Part shown: positions 60,694 to 64,000 of the stretch, piece by piece
Numbering within the stretch: the stretch's first letter is position 1
Layout of the letters: each line of letters begins with the position of its first letter
DNA from: Allantophomopsis cytisporea
Lineage: Eukaryota > Ascomycota > Leotiomycetes > Phacidiales > Phacidiaceae
Assembly: GCA_024752435.1 (NCBI GenBank)
Contig: CP103022.1
Location: 1,054,001-1,118,000 of the forward strand
Length of the DNA: 64,000 nt
Direction: 5' to 3'
Notes under the pieces: model-generated
What the model saw: the letters and a program-made list of their open reading frames with translations, nothing else
Told to the model about the DNA's origin: nothing
Database searches by the model: none
Made by a program: the position numbers and the translations under genes

Positions 60694-61952
60694 TCACTTT
60701 AAAGGTGCCACAGCCACAGGAGGTAATTGCTTGATATTTATCTTCCTATCGCCAGGTAGATAATCCAGGTCGTATTCTTCGTCACCAGCCCAAGCTCTAC
60801 TGCTGACCGTGGCTGGCGCACCAGCCATCCAGCCGCTGGGGTGATCGTTCTTCGCATTAGATGTCAAGCCAGTCTGGCTATGTGTAGTGCAGGTATCCAT
60901 CTTGAAATACACGCCCTCGACGCTGATGGTTTTCTTGATGCCATTCTTGGAGCCGGAAACCGAGCTGGTGGTATTCTTCGACGATCCAGGCATCATTGAT
61001 CGTACTCTGGAAGTACTCATCTTCTGAGACCAGACCTTGAGCAGACTCCTGCAGGCTGGTACTGAAGCGCAAATAAGACCGACGTCAACCTCGATGCCGA
61101 TCCATAGCCATACGAGGTATCCCTCCCAAGTTACATCGTAGGTTTCGCGAGTAGTGGCGTAAGTGGCTATGACACGGATGAGGGACGACGTGAGGACCAA
61201 GATTCCAGCGGCGAAGATTCCGAGCACTTGCAGTTTCTGCACGAGACGGATGTTCAGTCCCATGACCGTTCTGATAGGTAGAACGAAGATGACGACGTCG
61301 ATGAACTCGTTGATGATGCCCGAGACCACGATCAGGTCGCTCTCGTCCGCACAAGTCCCACCAACACCCTTGGGAAATACCAGGATGTGCCAGTAGTAGT
61401 GAAGCGGACGACACTCGAGCAGCAATGCTAGGAAGAAGGAGATGAAGTAGCCAAGCGTGAAGATGATGAAGCCCATTACGATCCTGCGCATTGTCTTGGT
61501 CACGAAGATTCGACGGTAGAAGACCAGCAAAGAGAGCTTGGTGAGACTACTTGCCCACAGGTACATCATCTGGCAGGCCCATGATACCGCTCTCTCGGAG
61601 ATCAGGTTCTCGTTATTCGGACCCGGATTCACATCCCAGATGTGTCTATCCCATCCATACTTGTTTGCTGCAAGAACTACTCCCGCCGTGAGGCCAATGG
61701 ACGGAATCAGTGCGGCGATAACAAGCCAGTCATCCAAGCCTGCTGAATGGGTATGGAAAAAGCGCGCATATAAGCGTAGAAAGACCATTCCTGTGGCAAT
61801 TATGATGAGGACGATGTTCGTCGAAAGCATCCATGGACGGCGGAGGACGGGGTCGACATAGCTTTAAATGTTAATTGTGCTTTTCCAAGAGGGATGTTGA
61901 CTTACTTCGGTGCGGGCCATGATGCCACAACCTCCGGTGGAGGATATCTCAT
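60694..61952 (-). CDS. Fungal rhodopsin-domain seven-transmembrane (Pth11-like) protein
   Basis: An integral membrane protein of 404 residues. Exon 1 is 61952-61906 (MRYPPPEVVASWPAPN) and exon 2 is 61861-60694, with a 44-nt intron; the frame closes. The short first exon is typical of the family, whose members begin with a P-P-E-V-x-A-S-W-P-x-P-N-Y motif. Seven helices follow over about 28-290 with GLDDWLVIAALIPS, NKYGWDRHIWD, MMYLWASSLTKLSLLVFYRR, LLECRPLHYYW and EVDVGLICASVPACRSLLK. The Ser/Gly-rich cytosolic tail runs from about 295. No CFEM domain is present, unlike the related gene at 21467-23488. The function is unknown; related Pth11-type proteins act in environmental sensing. Confidence 0.88.
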
Positions 61953-64000
61953 GATTGTGTCTCTCCTATCCTTCTCTCCTTTCAAATTTTCGATGATATA
62001 AAGTTTATGATAATTTGCCCAATGCTAATGTTGGATGATAGTCCAAGTTGTAAACCTATATCATGAAGCTTGCACCAATCAACAACAAGATATCTGTATA
62101 TCCTTGGGAAGCAGCTCGCAATATGTTGAGATGCGGAGACAGAATTTAAATTGACGTTCAGTTGAATACGAACAAAAATAAATTGAATACGAGGAGACCG
62201 CGTGGGCATCCAAGATCAAAGAAGCAGGTAGTCGGTATATGTCTTTATGTGAAGGTGCACAAGTTCATTGACTTCATACATATATGATTTGCACTGGAGG
62301 TATGCATTCATACTGACCTGATATGTACTCCTTCCACAAAGCAAGATTGTAGTGGTGCACTTCGAGCTTGCTCAGTGATATGAGGAGTATCTTGATGACA
62401 AGCATTGTGCACCATTGTGCACTACCCCTGCTACTACAGGACTCTGAATGGGTAGTTCATAGATTCAAAGAGAGCAAGATTATCTCCTTGAATAGAGTCG
62501 TGGGCAGTAACAGCTGCAAACACGGACAGAAAGCAAGTCATTTGTTGAGAAATCTACAGGGGCAGTCATTGGGTGTGGTCGAATAACTATGAACTTGTAC
62601 TGACATGGGAGGACAAAAGCTTAGCGAAGGTATTATTGAGAGGCATTCAACGGGTAACAAGCTACCTATTCTAGGTGGCGTAATTTTCATGAGCAGGGCC
62701 ATATCCCTCGCACGAATTGTGACATGTGGGAGCAAGGTCTAAATGCTCGATGATAACAAGGGTCCTCGAAGGGATAGAGACCGGTTGGTTAGACTAGAGA
62801 TGTGGCGGCGGAGGAAGAGTAAATGCGGTCGACAGATGAGGTCTCTCCGCTGCTCGTGGAAGATCGTTTATGCATCGAGTACGAAATGCAACAGTATGTG
62901 TGTGCGGAGTAGTGCTCAGTACATGCTATGTCCGAGGTTACAATACAAGAAGGACTCGGTACATGCCTTCTAGGTGCCGACGGATTCAATGCATTCCGAT
63001 TTTTATGGCATTTATTGTAAATACATCCTGTAAAGTCACAAATGCTGACTCTCGGGCAGGTTGCATATATCAGCGGAGTCAAGTCTAAAATGGGTGAACA
63101 TGCAATGATAAGTCTGTGGTAAAGTGGGACCATATTAAGGGAATAATCGATAAGGTCTCGAGCGGGGCATCAAACAGGGCTTCGTACCAATTGAACTTCA
63201 TGACTTGATACCTGAAATTGATCGGAGTCGTAGTGTGAATGACCATCAACGTGAATGACTGATGTCCCATTCCCAGTAAAACTCCCTAATTAGCCAAGAA
63301 CAAGTTGGGAATCGCTTGATTGGTAAATAAATTCTGAATTCAGGCGTAAAGGAATTGAGTGGATTGTATATTCTTCTCGAAGCGCCAAGACAAAAGAAAG
63401 CGATCAATGTCGGACTTGGATCGTTGGACTGATGATCACCATGCTGGGCATTTGATATGGCTCATCTTCTGTACAACATTGATTCTGACTAGATACTGTA
63501 CAATGGAGGCTTGATGATTCAACTTTGGGCCTCCTCTCTTCAAGGACAGGATCATTGTAGTGCCGACGAGTCATCCGTCCATACATCAATATTATCGCCA
63601 CCTTGATGGTCAAACACGAAAAGGACTGTCCGTCTGCAGAGGAAATTGTATATGCAGCGGAATAAGATCCGATAAGGACGTCAAGCATATCGAGAACATC
63701 GAAAACGGAATCCTATCCTCGGTGAACCCTGCTGGAGCGTGCTTGATTGTTCTATAATTTATCGCGCCTTGACCTGAAGTTGGCCTCTGACAAGAATGGA
63801 ATGATTAGCGCGAATGGAGGATCTTCCCCACCCACCTCTACAATCAAAACTCCAACTGCTGTAACCAGTTTGCGACTTGATACGATGCAATGACGATGAA
63901 ACTTCTCTGATGAACGAAGGCCCAAGGAGTTCGCCCGCTCAATCTGCAAGAAATTCGAGACATGAGTGCGCAATAAGTGTCTTGTCTTCTTCGCATGTAC
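61953..64000. other. Intergenic to the window edge, no gene seen
   Basis: About 2 kb without a recognisable gene. Open frames at 62789-63133 and 63404-63688 on the minus strand are Ser/Thr/Ile-rich and lack motifs. A gene may begin beyond the edge. Confidence 0.5.

Overview
The window is nuclear DNA from a filamentous ascomycete fungus. Its genes carry many short introns (44 to 161 nt, GT-AG with CTRAY-like branch sites). The protein set is typical of Pezizomycotina: Zn2Cys6 and DUF3425-bZIP regulators, Pth11-like seven-helix proteins, sugar and oligopeptide transporters, a secreted GH74 glucanase, CYP53 and Rds1. The gene mix and AT-rich spacers suggest a Leotiomycetes-type plant-associated or saprotrophic fungus; that placement is inference. 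All exon coordinates here come from reading splice sites by eye and requiring the joined reading frame to be an exact multiple of three.

Layout. 1-546 (-): the 5' part of a CYP53 benzoate 4-monooxygenase, cut by the window edge. 2803-3804 (+): a secreted ferritin-like Rds1 protein. 6080-9577 (+): SCAP, the sterol sensor of the SREBP pathway, with a 32-nt first exon. 11152-13018 (+) and 13774-15684 (-): two convergent MFS sugar transporters. 17941-18591 (-): an unidentified gene or remnant. 18633-20196 (+): a bZIP/DUF3425 regulator. 21467-23488 (+): a CFEM seven-helix receptor-like protein. 25056-25640 (+): a basic coiled-coil membrane protein. 27239-29927 (-): a large Zn2Cys6 regulator with about 6 kb of gene-free, microsatellite-rich DNA upstream. 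36148-38789 (-): a flavocytochrome b2 with a 1,036-nt intron. 40329-43008 (-): an OPT oligopeptide transporter. 46157-47539 (-): a second FMN alpha-hydroxy-acid oxidoreductase. 48747-51023 (+): a GH74 xyloglucanase. 53060-54133 (-): a secreted-ectodomain single-pass membrane protein. 57341-59953 (+): an intron-free reverse-transcriptase-related protein of the cellular, non-mobile rvt class. 60694-61952 (-): a Pth11-like rhodopsin-domain protein.

How the genes relate. There is no biosynthetic cluster and no intact transposon, rRNA, CRISPR array or convincing tRNA. The genes point to carbon acquisition and sensing: xyloglucan breakdown, sugar and peptide uptake, lactate or hydroxy-acid oxidation, aromatic acid hydroxylation, membrane receptors and sterol/oxygen sensing. 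The most distinctive items are the rvt gene, the oversized intron in the b2 gene, the SCAP mini-exon, a GC-AG intron in CYP53, and several coding-like blocks that do not resolve into intact genes.
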